A stretch of DNA of 64,000 bases from Bacillus sp. FJAT-27445 (GTDB lineage: Bacteria; Bacillota; Bacilli; Bacillales; Cytobacillaceae): positions 372,001-436,000 of the forward strand of contig NZ_LMTI01000004.1 in the NCBI RefSeq assembly GCF_001510665.1, given 5' to 3'. Below the pieces are notes generated by a model, which saw only the letters and a list, made by a program, of their open reading frames with translations, was not told the DNA's origin and made no database searches. The position numbers and the translations under genes were made by a program. This document shows, one piece after another, positions 22,703-31,262 of this stretch (its first letter is position 1; each line of letters opens with the position of its first letter).

Positions 22703-23920
22703 ATGAATTTTAAGAAGTTGCTTGTAGTTGGAGCATTATCCTGCTCCCTGATCCTGCCTAGCTTCGCTGTAACAAACAATGCCTACGCAGTAGAATTTGC
22801 TGATACGTCAGGTTCCCAAAGTGAAGTATCCATCAATAAACTAGTTTCTTTAGGAGTCATGAAGAATCCAGGAGATGTATTCGATCCTGAAGGCGATTTT
22901 ACAAGGCTTGATTTTGCTTACATGGTTAACCAGGTTATGTCCCTAAGCGCAGGCAAGAGTGTTGCATTTAAGGATTTGTCCTCAAAGAACTCCAATTATA
23001 CGAATACTCTCAAATTGGTGAACAATGGTTTCCTTTCTGTTGATAAAGGAAACGTCAAGCCAAGCAAGGGTGTTACATATGCGGAAATGAGCAAAGCATT
23101 GGCTCAGGGATTAGGTTTGAAAAAGGGTTGGACGAATCGCCCGATTGACTTCTTGTTCTACCTTGTCCGTAAAGATGTCCTTGATATCGATGTGGACCTG
23201 GATGCAGTTGTAACAAGGGAAGCCGCTGCAGTTGCTTTTGACAAATTCATTACCCTTAAAGGGAACTTCACAACAGAAGAAGGAGTTGTAGTAGCAGTTA
23301 CGGATAAAGGATTCACAGTGAACTCCGCTTCCGGTACAACCGACTACACTTTTGCTTCAAATATCTCAGTATTTGTTAGCGAGCAGGCAGCCACAACCGA
23401 GGATATCCAGGTTGGAAGCCCGGTTACAGTCGTGCTTAACAAGAAGGGCCAAGCTGCATACTACGGCGGCGAACTTCTTGACGCTGAAGAAGGCGCCTTG
23501 AAACTAACAGCTGCGAAGTGGGAGCTTGGAACATTTAAGAAGGAAATAAATCTTGACGCATTCGTTGCTTCCCTTCCTAATAATCCTGAAGGCGAATTCT
23601 CCATCAAGCTAATTGACGAATACATTAAGAATGGCGCTGAATTCGGTGCACAGGCATTCTTTACAAAGGATGACGAAGTAACTGCGATCTATCCTTTCGT
23701 CTCCAAGGCGACGAACAAAGATATCGCCATTAACGGAAAGCAATTGACAGTTACTCTTGCTGCCGCTTACAAAGAAACATTCGTAATCAACGATGACGTG
23801 AAAGTTACCCTTGATGGCAAAGAAGCCAAGCTCGTAGATTTGAAGGGCGCTCTTACCGCAACCATTACCGCTGAAAAGTTTGGTTCGGTACTTACCATCG
23901 ACGCAACAACGAAAAAATAA
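22703..23920 (+). CDS. Secreted SLH-domain-like surface protein
   Basis: 405 residues. Signal peptide with cleavage near N-N-A-Y-A. Two or three SLH-like modules follow: S-I-N-K-L-V-S-L-G-V-M-K-N-P-G-D-V-F-D-P then F-T-R-L-D-F-A-Y-M, and V-T-Y-A-E-M-S-K-A-L-A; SLH modules hold proteins to pyruvylated wall polysaccharide. The C-terminal half is beta-rich with V-V-A-V-T-D-K-G-F-T-V and no catalytic motif. GAGGGG precedes the ATG. The stop is 16 bp before the start of the oligopeptide-binding gene, so the two are one transcript. Codons look like those of highly expressed genes. Confidence 0.75.
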   Translation: MNFKKLLVVGALSCSLILPSFAVTNNAYAVEFADTSGSQSEVSINKLVSLGVMKNPGDVFDPEGDFTRLDFAYMVNQVMSLSAGKSVAFKDLSSKNSNYTNTLKLVNNGFLSVDKGNVKPSKGVTYAEMSKALAQGLGLKKGWTNRPIDFLFYLVRKDVLDIDVDLDAVVTREAAAVAFDKFITLKGNFTTEEGVVVAVTDKGFTVNSASGTTDYTFASNISVFVSEQAATTEDIQVGSPVTVVLNKKGQAAYYGGELLDAEEGALKLTAAKWELGTFKKEINLDAFVASLPNNPEGEFSIKLIDEYIKNGAEFGAQAFFTKDDEVTAIYPFVSKATNKDIAINGKQLTVTLAAAYKETFVINDDVKVTLDGKEAKLVDLKGALTATITAEKFGSVLTIDATTKK

Positions 23921-23936
23921 TTAAGGGGGAATCAAC

Positions 23937-25547
23937 TTGTTCAAGAAATTTAAAACATTACTGCTATCAGGAATCGCACTCATCCTGATTCTGTCAACAT
24001 TCGCGATGCCGGCAGACGCAGCCTACCGCAAAGGGTTCGATGCGAAAAAAGTCGGTGGAAACCTTGTATTCAGTACTTTTGCTGACGCTACCCGCCTGAC
24101 TCCTGGTACGACAAGCGATGCTGTATCCAACCGCCTTCAGGGCATGATGTTTGATGGACTGGTAACCACTGACATCAAAAACAATATCATCCCTAGCCTT
24201 GCAACAAGCTGGAAAGTTGAAAACAATACGAAGAAATACACGTTCACCCTCCGCAAGGGTGTTAAGTTCCATGATGGCAAACCTTTGACTGCACATGACG
24301 TTGTCTTTACATTCGATATGTTTATGCATAAAGATTCCATCAACCCGTATAAGGGAACTTATACGATGATCGACAAAGTAACTGCGAAGGACAACAATAC
24401 GGTAGTTTTCGACCTGAAGGATCCATCGCCGCTATTCTTATACGCTGCTGGTAGTCCTGGAATCCTACCGAAACATAAGTTCCCTAACGGAGTTAAGAGC
24501 TTCAATGACTCAAGCTTCCACCGCAACCCTGTAGGTTCAGGAATGTTCAAGTTCAAAGAGTGGAAAACTGCACAGCGCGTCGTCCTAGTTGCCAACAAGG
24601 ACTACTGGGATGGCCGCCCTTACATGAACCAGGTCACGATGAAAATCCTTCCGGATGCGAACGTTGAAGTAGTTAACCTTCTGAAGTATCAGGTAGACTT
24701 CGTTGAATCCGTCGGCCCGAAAAGTGTGGCAACGGTTCAAAAGAACAAGAACCTGAAAATTGTTAAGTATGACCAGGGCCGTTATGACTACATCGGCTTG
24801 AACCAGAAAGATCCATTGTTTGCTGATATGAAAGTTCGCCAGGCGCTGTCTTTTGGCCTTAACCGCCCGGCAATCGTCAATACTGTCTTGTTGAAGAACG
24901 CTCAATTGGCAAGCGGTCCAATCCATCCGATGGAAGCTCCATACAACAAAAACGTAAAGCCACTTGCGTACGATGTGAAGAAGGCCAATGACCTTCTAGA
25001 TGATGCAGGCTGGAAAATGGGCTCAAGCGGCTACCGCGAAAAGGGCGGCAAGGTAATGGAAGTTACCCTGACTTACAACAATGGTAACAAAGTCCGTGAA
25101 GACATTGCCAAGATGGCCCAGCAAGATTGGAAGAAAATTGGCGTAAAAACGACTATCCGTTCTTACGACTTCTCAATCTGGCTCGAGAAAATCGACTCAG
25201 GCGAAGTAACTGCACACGTTAGCGCATGGTCTCTTGGAACTAACCCTGACAAGTATGGCCTATGGCATTCAAGCCAAATCCCGGCTAACAACAACCAAGG
25301 CGTTAAAGATGCACGCGTTGACAAAATTATGGAAGATTTCCGTAAAGAGCCAAATGCCGCAAAGCGTAACGCCCTTTACCAAGAGCTTCACAAAATCCTT
25401 AACGACAACGCACACAGCCTGTGGCTGCACCATCCAAAAGGATTTGCCGGTATGCACAAAGACTTGGCTGGAGTCAAGTTCTCACTTTATAGCCGTTACT
25501 TCAATATGATTGACTGGTACTGGAATGATCCTAAGAAGAGGAAGTAG
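23937..25547 (+). CDS. Oligopeptide ABC transporter substrate-binding protein without lipobox
   Basis: 536 residues, SBP_bac_5 family: L-V-F-S-T-F-A-D-A-T-R-L, F-D-G-L-V-T-T-D, W-K-V-E-N-N-T-K-K-Y-T-F-T-L-R-K-G-V-K-F-H-D-G are family motifs. The signal peptide ends A-M-P-A-D-A-A with no cysteine near the cleavage site, so it should be cut by signal peptidase I and released, unlike normal Gram-positive binding lipoproteins. TTG start with AAGGGGGA 8 bp upstream. Lies between the SLH gene and a terminator, then the permease and ATPase genes. Confidence 0.9.
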   Translation: MFKKFKTLLLSGIALILILSTFAMPADAAYRKGFDAKKVGGNLVFSTFADATRLTPGTTSDAVSNRLQGMMFDGLVTTDIKNNIIPSLATSWKVENNTKKYTFTLRKGVKFHDGKPLTAHDVVFTFDMFMHKDSINPYKGTYTMIDKVTAKDNNTVVFDLKDPSPLFLYAAGSPGILPKHKFPNGVKSFNDSSFHRNPVGSGMFKFKEWKTAQRVVLVANKDYWDGRPYMNQVTMKILPDANVEVVNLLKYQVDFVESVGPKSVATVQKNKNLKIVKYDQGRYDYIGLNQKDPLFADMKVRQALSFGLNRPAIVNTVLLKNAQLASGPIHPMEAPYNKNVKPLAYDVKKANDLLDDAGWKMGSSGYREKGGKVMEVTLTYNNGNKVREDIAKMAQQDWKKIGVKTTIRSYDFSIWLEKIDSGEVTAHVSAWSLGTNPDKYGLWHSSQIPANNNQGVKDARVDKIMEDFRKEPNAAKRNALYQELHKILNDNAHSLWLHHPKGFAGMHKDLAGVKFSLYSRYFNMIDWYWNDPKKRK

Positions 25548-25622
25548 TACCGAACTTGGCCAAAAGCCAATGCGCACCAATTGAAACTTAAAGCTAATAA
25601 CTAGAAATGACCTGACATAAGC

Positions 25623-25660
25623 AGCCGTAGGTGACAGTCTAGTCCCTACGGCTCTTATTC
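25623..25660 (+). terminator. Intra-operon terminator after the oligopeptide-binding gene
   Basis: AGCCGTAGG / CCTACGGCT 9-bp stem followed by CTTATTCTT. Would lower expression of the downstream permease genes relative to the SLH and binding proteins. Confidence 0.7.
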
Positions 25661-25713
25661 TTAAAAGGTTGAATAAATAACCATTCGTGCAATGGAAAGT
25701 GGGGGAAGTTTAA

Positions 25714-26676
25714 ATGTGGAAATATATCATACGGCGTAGTCTCCAAGCTATTCCTCTATTAATCATCATCTCTATAATCTCATTCATGTTAATGACATTG
25801 GCTCCCGGGAGCCCTCTCGATATGTACCGAAGCAGTGAAGGCGCGGATGCAGTTGATACTACAGCAATTGAAGAAAGACTGGGCTTGGACCAACCAATTT
25901 ACATACAGTATCTCAAATGGTTAAAGCTCCTTGTGTTAGAGGGGGATTTGGGTTACTCCTTTGAAGATGGCCGTCCCGTTACGGAGAAAATCATTGAACG
26001 TATTCCGGCTACCATGCTCCTGATGGGAGTAGCGATTGTATTTTCAGTCCTTCTTGCTGTTCCAATCGGGGTTTATTCCGCAGTTAAAAAATATTCTTTG
26101 TTTGACAACTTTTTCACTTCATTCACTTATGTAGGGATTGCGGTACCTTCGTTTTACTTGTCTTTAATGGCCATTTTAATTTTTTCACTGAAGCTAGATT
26201 TATTCCCTCCCAGTGACATGATGTCAGTCTATGATCGCTTCGATTTCTTAGACCGCCTAAAACATCTGATGTTGCCGGCTTCTGTTTTGTGCTTTGGCTT
26301 GATTGCAAGCAAGTCGCGTTATATGCGCTCCAGCATGCTTGAAGTCGTCAAGCAGGATTATGTAAGAACAGCGAGAGCAAAAGGAGTATCGGAAAATAAA
26401 GTTATTTATAAACACGCACTTAGAAATGCCCTTCTTCCACTAATTACAATATTAGGGCTTCAGCTGCCTGCTCTATTTGGGGGCGCATTGTTTGTCGAGC
26501 AGATTTTTGCATGGCCGGGAATGGGTCGCTTGGCTGTAAATGCGATTTTTCTTCGGGATTATCAAATAATTATGGGGACAACAATGTTTGCAGGGATAAT
26601 GGTTGTACTCGGGAACTTGCTTGCCGACATCCTTTATGCAATCGTAGACCCGCGCATCCAGTATGGAAAGAACTAG
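25714..26676 (+). CDS. Oligopeptide ABC transporter permease (DppB/OppB-like)
   Basis: 320 residues, six membrane helices. N-terminal R-R-S-L-Q-A-I-P-L-L and L-A-P-G-S-P-L-D, then the coupling motif around Y-V-R-T-A-R-A-K-G-V (residues about 225-234), and C-terminal D-P-R-I-Q-Y, are all DppB-type. Pairs with the permease 15 bp downstream to form the channel. Confidence 0.93.
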   Translation: MWKYIIRRSLQAIPLLIIISIISFMLMTLAPGSPLDMYRSSEGADAVDTTAIEERLGLDQPIYIQYLKWLKLLVLEGDLGYSFEDGRPVTEKIIERIPATMLLMGVAIVFSVLLAVPIGVYSAVKKYSLFDNFFTSFTYVGIAVPSFYLSLMAILIFSLKLDLFPPSDMMSVYDRFDFLDRLKHLMLPASVLCFGLIASKSRYMRSSMLEVVKQDYVRTARAKGVSENKVIYKHALRNALLPLITILGLQLPALFGGALFVEQIFAWPGMGRLAVNAIFLRDYQIIMGTTMFAGIMVVLGNLLADILYAIVDPRIQYGKN

Positions 26677-26691
26677 AGGAGGTAGCCTAAG

Positions 26692-27609
26692 ATGAGTGTC
26701 CCAAAATTGGCGGATAACCAGGAACCAGTTGTTTTAACAGAGTGGCAGGAGCAAGGAAAATTGGAAAGCCGTTCTGCCGTTGTTTGGAAAAGATTCAAGA
26801 AAAATAAATTGGCTGTTACAGGCCTTATAGTCTTCAGCACTTTAATCCTAATGGCGATCTTCGCTCCATTGGTTGCACCGCATGATCCGTATGTCAATGT
26901 TTATGAGGAAGCAAATTTAGCGCCAAGCCTGAAACATCTTTTTGGAACCGATAGCCTTGGCGGGGATGTATTCAGCCGGGTGGTTTATGGGACAAGGGTT
27001 TCGCTGACCGTTGCCTTGGCAGCTATGGTGTTCACATTGCTCATTGGGATTACGTATGGAGCGGTTGCCGGATATTTTGGCGGGGCTGTTGATAACGTCA
27101 TGATGAGGGTTGTCGATGCCATCCAGTCCATTCCGTCGCTATTTTTGCTGCTTATCATCGCTTCAATAGTTGTTCCGTCAATTTGGACAACCGTATTCGT
27201 ATTGAGTATCGTTGGCTGGACAGGTATGTCACGTATCGTCCGCGGCGAAATCCTGACACTGAAGCAACGGGATTTTGTTGAAGCGGCCCGAGCAACGGGT
27301 GAACTAAAGCCAAGTATTATTTTTTATCATATTCTTCCGAACGCAATTGCCCCGATTACTGTAATTGCTACATTGGACATAGCAGGAAATATCCTGGCTG
27401 AAGCCGGCCTTAGTTTCCTTGGACTCGGAATACAGGCACCCACGCCAAGCTGGGGAAATATGCTTACCCAGGCACAGGATCTTTCAACATTAATGACTTA
27501 TACATGGGTAGCGATTTTCCCTGGACTATTCATCTTAATAGCAGTAATGTCTGTTAACTTTATCGGAGATGGCTTGCGCGACGCATTGGATCCGCGTAAC
27601 AAGAACTAG
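26692..27609 (+). CDS. Oligopeptide ABC transporter permease (DppC/OppC-like)
   Basis: 305 residues, N-terminal cytoplasmic extension then six helices. H-L-F-G-T-D-S-L-G-G-D-V-F-S-R-V-V-Y-G-T-R-V-S-L (described in part) is the DppC signature before helix 2; F-V-E-A-A-R-A-T-G is the ATPase-coupling motif; ends D-G-L-R-D-A-L-D-P-R. AGGAGG upstream of the ATG. Confidence 0.93.
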   Translation: MSVPKLADNQEPVVLTEWQEQGKLESRSAVVWKRFKKNKLAVTGLIVFSTLILMAIFAPLVAPHDPYVNVYEEANLAPSLKHLFGTDSLGGDVFSRVVYGTRVSLTVALAAMVFTLLIGITYGAVAGYFGGAVDNVMMRVVDAIQSIPSLFLLLIIASIVVPSIWTTVFVLSIVGWTGMSRIVRGEILTLKQRDFVEAARATGELKPSIIFYHILPNAIAPITVIATLDIAGNILAEAGLSFLGLGIQAPTPSWGNMLTQAQDLSTLMTYTWVAIFPGLFILIAVMSVNFIGDGLRDALDPRNKN

Positions 27610-27623
27610 GAGGGAGGACAAGC

Positions 27624-28625
27624 ATGAGCACAACAGTTACAGCCAAAAAAACACTATTGGAAATTAAAAACTTAAAAACGCATTATTTCACTGAAGATGG
27701 TGTAGTGCCGGCAGTCGATGGAGTTGATTTTAAGATTAAAAAAGGTGAAACGCTGGCGATTGTAGGAGAGTCTGGTTCCGGAAAGAGCCAGACATCGTTA
27801 TCCATTATCCGCTTGATTCCTTCTCCTCCGGGAAAGATAGTAGCAGGAGAAATCAACTATGATGGAGAAAATCTGCTCGAAAAAAGCGATAACGAGATGC
27901 GCCAAATCAGGGGAAATAAAATCTCGATGATTTTCCAAGAACCGATGACATCACTTAATCCGGTGTTCCGTGTAGGCGACCAGATATCGGAATCACTTAT
28001 TTTGCACCAGGGAATGACTCCAAAAGAGGCGATGGAGCAGTCTATTAAACTATTGAAACTTGTTGGTATTCCTGAGGCTGAACGCCGTGTACAAGCATTC
28101 CCGCATGAATTGAGCGGCGGGATGAGGCAGCGTGTCATGATTGCGATTGCACTTGCCTGCAACCCTGAACTGCTAATTGCGGATGAGCCGACAACTGCTT
28201 TGGACGTTACAATTCAAAACCAGATTTTGGAGCTGATGAAAGACCTTAAAGCTAAGCTGGATACGTCGATTATGCTCATTACCCATGACCTTGGGGTAGT
28301 AGCGGAAATGGCTGACCGCGTGGTTGTTATGTATGCGGGACAAATAGTCGAGCAGGGCGATGTTTATACAATTTTCGAAAATCCAAAGCATCCATATACA
28401 GAAGGCCTGTTAAAGTCAATGCCAACCCCGGAGAAAAAACAGGGGAAACTGTATGCTATCGATGGCATCGTTCCAAATCCATTGAATCTCCCGCCAGGCT
28501 GCCGCTTTGCGCCTCGCTGCGAGTATGCAAGGGACTTGTGCCGTGGGGAAATGCCTGAAACGGTTGTCATTTCAGAAGAAGAACATGTACGCTGCTGGAA
28601 ATATACTAATCGCTGGGAGGCATAA
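27624..28625 (+). CDS. Oligopeptide ABC transporter ATPase (DppD/OppD-like)
   Basis: 333 residues. Walker A G-E-S-G-S-G-K-S, signature L-S-G-G-M-R-Q-R, Walker B L-L-I-A-D-E-P-T, and the C-terminal Cys cluster of the Opp family (C-R-F-A-P-R-C, C-R-G, C-W) that binds an iron-sulfur cluster in related proteins. Forms the heterodimeric motor with the next gene. Confidence 0.94.
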   Translation: MSTTVTAKKTLLEIKNLKTHYFTEDGVVPAVDGVDFKIKKGETLAIVGESGSGKSQTSLSIIRLIPSPPGKIVAGEINYDGENLLEKSDNEMRQIRGNKISMIFQEPMTSLNPVFRVGDQISESLILHQGMTPKEAMEQSIKLLKLVGIPEAERRVQAFPHELSGGMRQRVMIAIALACNPELLIADEPTTALDVTIQNQILELMKDLKAKLDTSIMLITHDLGVVAEMADRVVVMYAGQIVEQGDVYTIFENPKHPYTEGLLKSMPTPEKKQGKLYAIDGIVPNPLNLPPGCRFAPRCEYARDLCRGEMPETVVISEEEHVRCWKYTNRWEA

Positions 28626-28630
28626 GGAGT

Positions 28631-29650
28631 ATGCTGAATACTATGTTAGAGCAGGAAAAAGACACAAAAAAAGAGTCTTCAGTCATTCTAAGCGCCCGTG
28701 GCGTTACGAAACATTTTCCGATTAAAGGCGGCCTGCTTGGCAGGGTACAGGGGTATGTAAAGGCTGTAGAAGGTGTCAGCCTGGATATTCATCGCGGAGA
28801 GACTTTGGGGCTGGTTGGAGAAAGTGGCTGCGGTAAGTCGACAATTGGCAGGGTTCTGCTCAATTTGCTTGAGCCTACTGCAGGCAGCGTGGAATTTGAA
28901 GGCCAAAATATTTTCGATTTATCGAATGATAAAATGCGCCACACCCGTAAAGATCTACAGCTCATTTTCCAGGATCCCTATTCATCACTAAATCCGCGCC
29001 TCAGTGTAGGTGATACAATCGGCCGGGTACTAAAAATTCACGGAATGAAGGATCCGGTCGCAAGGGAAAAACGGGTCCAGGAGTTGCTGGAAACGGTCGG
29101 CTTGAGCCCTTACCATATTAGAAGGTATCCGCATGAATTCAGCGGTGGCCAAAGGCAAAGGATCGGTATTGCAAGGGCCTTGGCATTGAATCCTAAATTC
29201 CTAGTCCTCGATGAAGCGGTTTCGGCACTGGACGTTTCAATTCAAGCGCAAATCATTAACTTATTGGAAGAGCTTCAGAGAGAAATGAACCTTACATACT
29301 TATTCGTTTCACATGGGTTGAACGTTGTAAGGCATATAAGCAACCGTGTTGGGGTAATGTACTTAGGTAAGCTTGTGGAATTGGCGGAAGTCGATGAACT
29401 TTTTGAAAATCCAAAGCATCCCTATACATTGGCATTGATTTCTGCCAACCCGATCACAAATCCAAGATTAAGAGACCAAAAGAATAGAATTGTACTTGAA
29501 GGGGATGTTCCAAGCCCAATCAACCCTCCTTCTGGCTGCTATTTCCATACTAGATGCCCATTTGCCCAAGCCAAGTGCCGAGAGGAAGCACCAGTGTTTG
29601 AGAAAAAAGAAAACAACCATTTTGTTGCTTGCCATTATCCATTATCATAG
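28631..29650 (+). CDS. Oligopeptide ABC transporter ATPase (DppF/OppF-like)
   Basis: 339 residues. Walker A G-E-S-G-C-G-K-S-T, signature F-S-G-G-Q-R-Q-R, Walker B F-L-V-L-D-E-A-V-S-A-L-D, C-terminal C-Y-F-H-T-R-C-P-F-A cluster. AAGGAG is only 1 bp from the ATG at 28631 and 13 bp from the ATG at 28643, so the exact start is open. Last gene of the transporter operon. Confidence 0.93.
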   Translation: MLNTMLEQEKDTKKESSVILSARGVTKHFPIKGGLLGRVQGYVKAVEGVSLDIHRGETLGLVGESGCGKSTIGRVLLNLLEPTAGSVEFEGQNIFDLSNDKMRHTRKDLQLIFQDPYSSLNPRLSVGDTIGRVLKIHGMKDPVAREKRVQELLETVGLSPYHIRRYPHEFSGGQRQRIGIARALALNPKFLVLDEAVSALDVSIQAQIINLLEELQREMNLTYLFVSHGLNVVRHISNRVGVMYLGKLVELAEVDELFENPKHPYTLALISANPITNPRLRDQKNRIVLEGDVPSPINPPSGCYFHTRCPFAQAKCREEAPVFEKKENNHFVACHYPLS

Positions 29651-29731
29651 GTAATATTTACCGCCATCAAAGCAACTGCTATAATAATAAGGAGGCATCG
29701 CTGCCTTTAGTGCTGTTTGGGGGCGTACTAA

Positions 29732-30460
29732 ATGGAAAAGAAAATTTTAATAATAGAAGAAGATAGTCAAAGATGCGCAAAGCTTTTGCAATTTTTCGGA
29801 TCTTACTTCTCGGTCACCTCCTATAACAATGGGTTGCAGGGGTTAATCAGTGCGATTGAATGGCGGCCAAACGTCGTCATTATCAATCATTCTTTAATAG
29901 ATGTGAATAGTATTGAACTTTGCCGCCAAATCCGCCAAAAGTTTCAAACGATAATTGTCATCGTAGGAAAGCCATTGCCCGAAGAACAAATTATCAAGTA
30001 TTTTGAAGCAGGCGCGGATGACGTTGTACTCAACCCGATCAGCTATCCTATCCTTTTATGTAAAATAAAAGTTTTGCTTGATCATGTTTCTTTGAAAAGG
30101 AGCAGTGAGGAAGAGGTTATCCAATTCGGCAAGCTTAAGATGAATCGAAACAACTACAAGGTGTACCATGGGAAAAAGGAATTGAATTTCACGAAAAAGG
30201 AATTCGCCATCCTATGGATCCTTGCCAAAAAACAGGATGTTGTCGTGACCAGGGAAGAACTCCTTAAGGTCGTCTGGAGCTATGAGCATTTGGAGGATGA
30301 CCGGATGATCGACACCCACCTCAATAGGATCCGGAAAAAACTCAAGCAGAATGAAGTGAACCTTACCATCAAAACGGTTTGGGGAATAGGATATAAACTG
30401 CAAAACGAGGAAGTGGATGTAGTAGATTCCATTGCAATACCAGCTGAATCACAAAAGTGA
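29732..30460 (+). CDS. OmpR/PhoB-type regulator with degenerate receiver domain
   Basis: 242 residues. The receiver fold is intact but its switch residues are changed: the acidic pair is E9-E10, the phospho-acceptor position is N52 (V-V-I-I-N-H-S-L-I where D is expected), the Thr/Ser is Gly (V-I-V-G-K-P) and the K-P lysine is Asn (V-L-N-P-I). The winged-helix DNA-binding domain (about 130-225) is normal: F-T-K-K-E-F-A-I-L-W-I-L, T-H-L-N-R-I-R-K-K-L, T-V-W-G-I-G-Y-K-L. No kinase gene is adjacent. It should act without phosphorylation, perhaps through another signal. Two hairpins follow. Confidence 0.88.
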   Translation: MEKKILIIEEDSQRCAKLLQFFGSYFSVTSYNNGLQGLISAIEWRPNVVIINHSLIDVNSIELCRQIRQKFQTIIVIVGKPLPEEQIIKYFEAGADDVVLNPISYPILLCKIKVLLDHVSLKRSSEEEVIQFGKLKMNRNNYKVYHGKKELNFTKKEFAILWILAKKQDVVVTREELLKVVWSYEHLEDDRMIDTHLNRIRKKLKQNEVNLTIKTVWGIGYKLQNEEVDVVDSIAIPAESQK

Positions 30461-30526
30461 AACCCCTGAAAAAGGGGTTTCAGACTGTAGGAAACCTCGA
30501 TAAAATCGGGTTTTCCTACAGTCTTT
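30459..30526 (+). terminator. Tandem hairpins after the regulator gene
   Basis: GAAACCCC / GGGGTTTC (30459-30481) overlaps the stop; then a long stem 30483-30523 starting AGACTGTAGGAAA and ending with TTTTT. The second is a strong terminator. Confidence 0.88.
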
Positions 30527-30613
30527 TTATTTCTTATCTTTTCTCTCAGTTTAATGCCCCGAAAGACTAATTACCCTTGATGGAACATTTGTAAACATAT
30601 ATAGGTAACATTA

Positions 30614-31102
30614 TTAAACTTTTTTAGTAAGTGACAAGCCTTTTTCCTTCATTAAGAATTGAAGTGCAGATTTGAAGGTGGAGAAAGTATTTAATTCTTT
30701 TATAAACTGGAATTGTGACTTGGCAAGTTCCTGAGCGAACTGGGGATTGATGCCGACAACGATTACCTGCGAACCGACGAGGCGGAGTGAAGATGAAATG
30801 GTAATCAGGTAATGCCCCAGTATATTTAAATCATCCAACCCGTTTAAGTTAATCGCTGTAAAGTCCAGAATAACCGTATCGATTTCTTCCTTGCCGGCAT
30901 GTTCCAACAACTCGGGAATGATAAGATCGAACCTGGTTGCTGATACCTCACCAGAGATTGGAATTAAAACCACCCCAGGAATGACAGAAGGAATAATCGG
31001 GATGGAAACAGACCGAATCAGTTTTTTTAACTCAATCACTCTCTCGGCCAACACTTTATTTTCTTCCCGCAATAAGTCGATTTCATTTTTATTTTCAACC
31101 AT
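30614..31102 (-). CDS. STAS-domain protein with N-terminal coiled coil
   Basis: 162 residues. Residues 1-35 (N-E-I-D-L-L-R-E-E-N-K-V-L-A-E-R) form a coiled coil; the rest is a STAS domain with P-I-S-G-E-V-S-A-T-R and V-I-L-D-F-T-A-I, the second being the D-x-T/S loop phosphorylated in RsbR/RsbS-type proteins. A Thr is kept here. Likely an RsbR-like or other stressosome-type or anti-sigma antagonist relative; no partner kinase, phosphatase or sigma factor is next to it. Reads towards the regulator gene's terminator. Confidence 0.8.
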   Translation of the reverse strand: MVENKNEIDLLREENKVLAERVIELKKLIRSVSIPIIPSVIPGVVLIPISGEVSATRFDLIIPELLEHAGKEEIDTVILDFTAINLNGLDDLNILGHYLITISSSLRLVGSQVIVVGINPQFAQELAKSQFQFIKELNTFSTFKSALQFLMKEKGLSLTKKV

Positions 31103-31197
31103 AGAAACCTCGCGTTAAATGTACTTTGTTCAATGCATTAAGTATATACTCTTTTTGAAAATTTAGAAAACGAAACACAGAGATCAAAAAAAACAAT

Positions 31198-31211
31198 TGC
31201 GACCGCTTTCA
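31198..31211. promoter_or_regulatory. cre-like site before the LacI-family gene
   Basis: Minus-strand TGAAAGCGGTCGCA differs from the cre consensus at one position. It overlaps the predicted -35 region (TTCAAA at 31208-31213), suggesting CcpA repression of the maltodextrin regulator. Confidence 0.6.
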
Positions 31212-31236
31212 AATTGCGTTATTCTTGAATTATAAT
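31208..31236 (+). promoter_or_regulatory. Predicted promoter of the LacI-family gene
   Basis: TTCAAA (31208-31213), 17-bp spacer, perfect -10 TATAAT (31231-31236). Transcription would begin inside or next to the operator at 31241. Confidence 0.6.
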
Positions 31237-31240
31237 AGTA

Positions 31241-31255
31241 CCAAAACGTTTCGGA
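31241..31255. promoter_or_regulatory. LacI-type operator over the regulator's start region
   Basis: AAACGTTTCGGA (31244-31255) matches 12 of 16 bp of the palindrome found before the debranching-enzyme gene, and its CGGAGG doubles as the ribosome site. Points to autoregulation. Confidence 0.65.
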
Positions 31256-31262
31256 GGATTAG

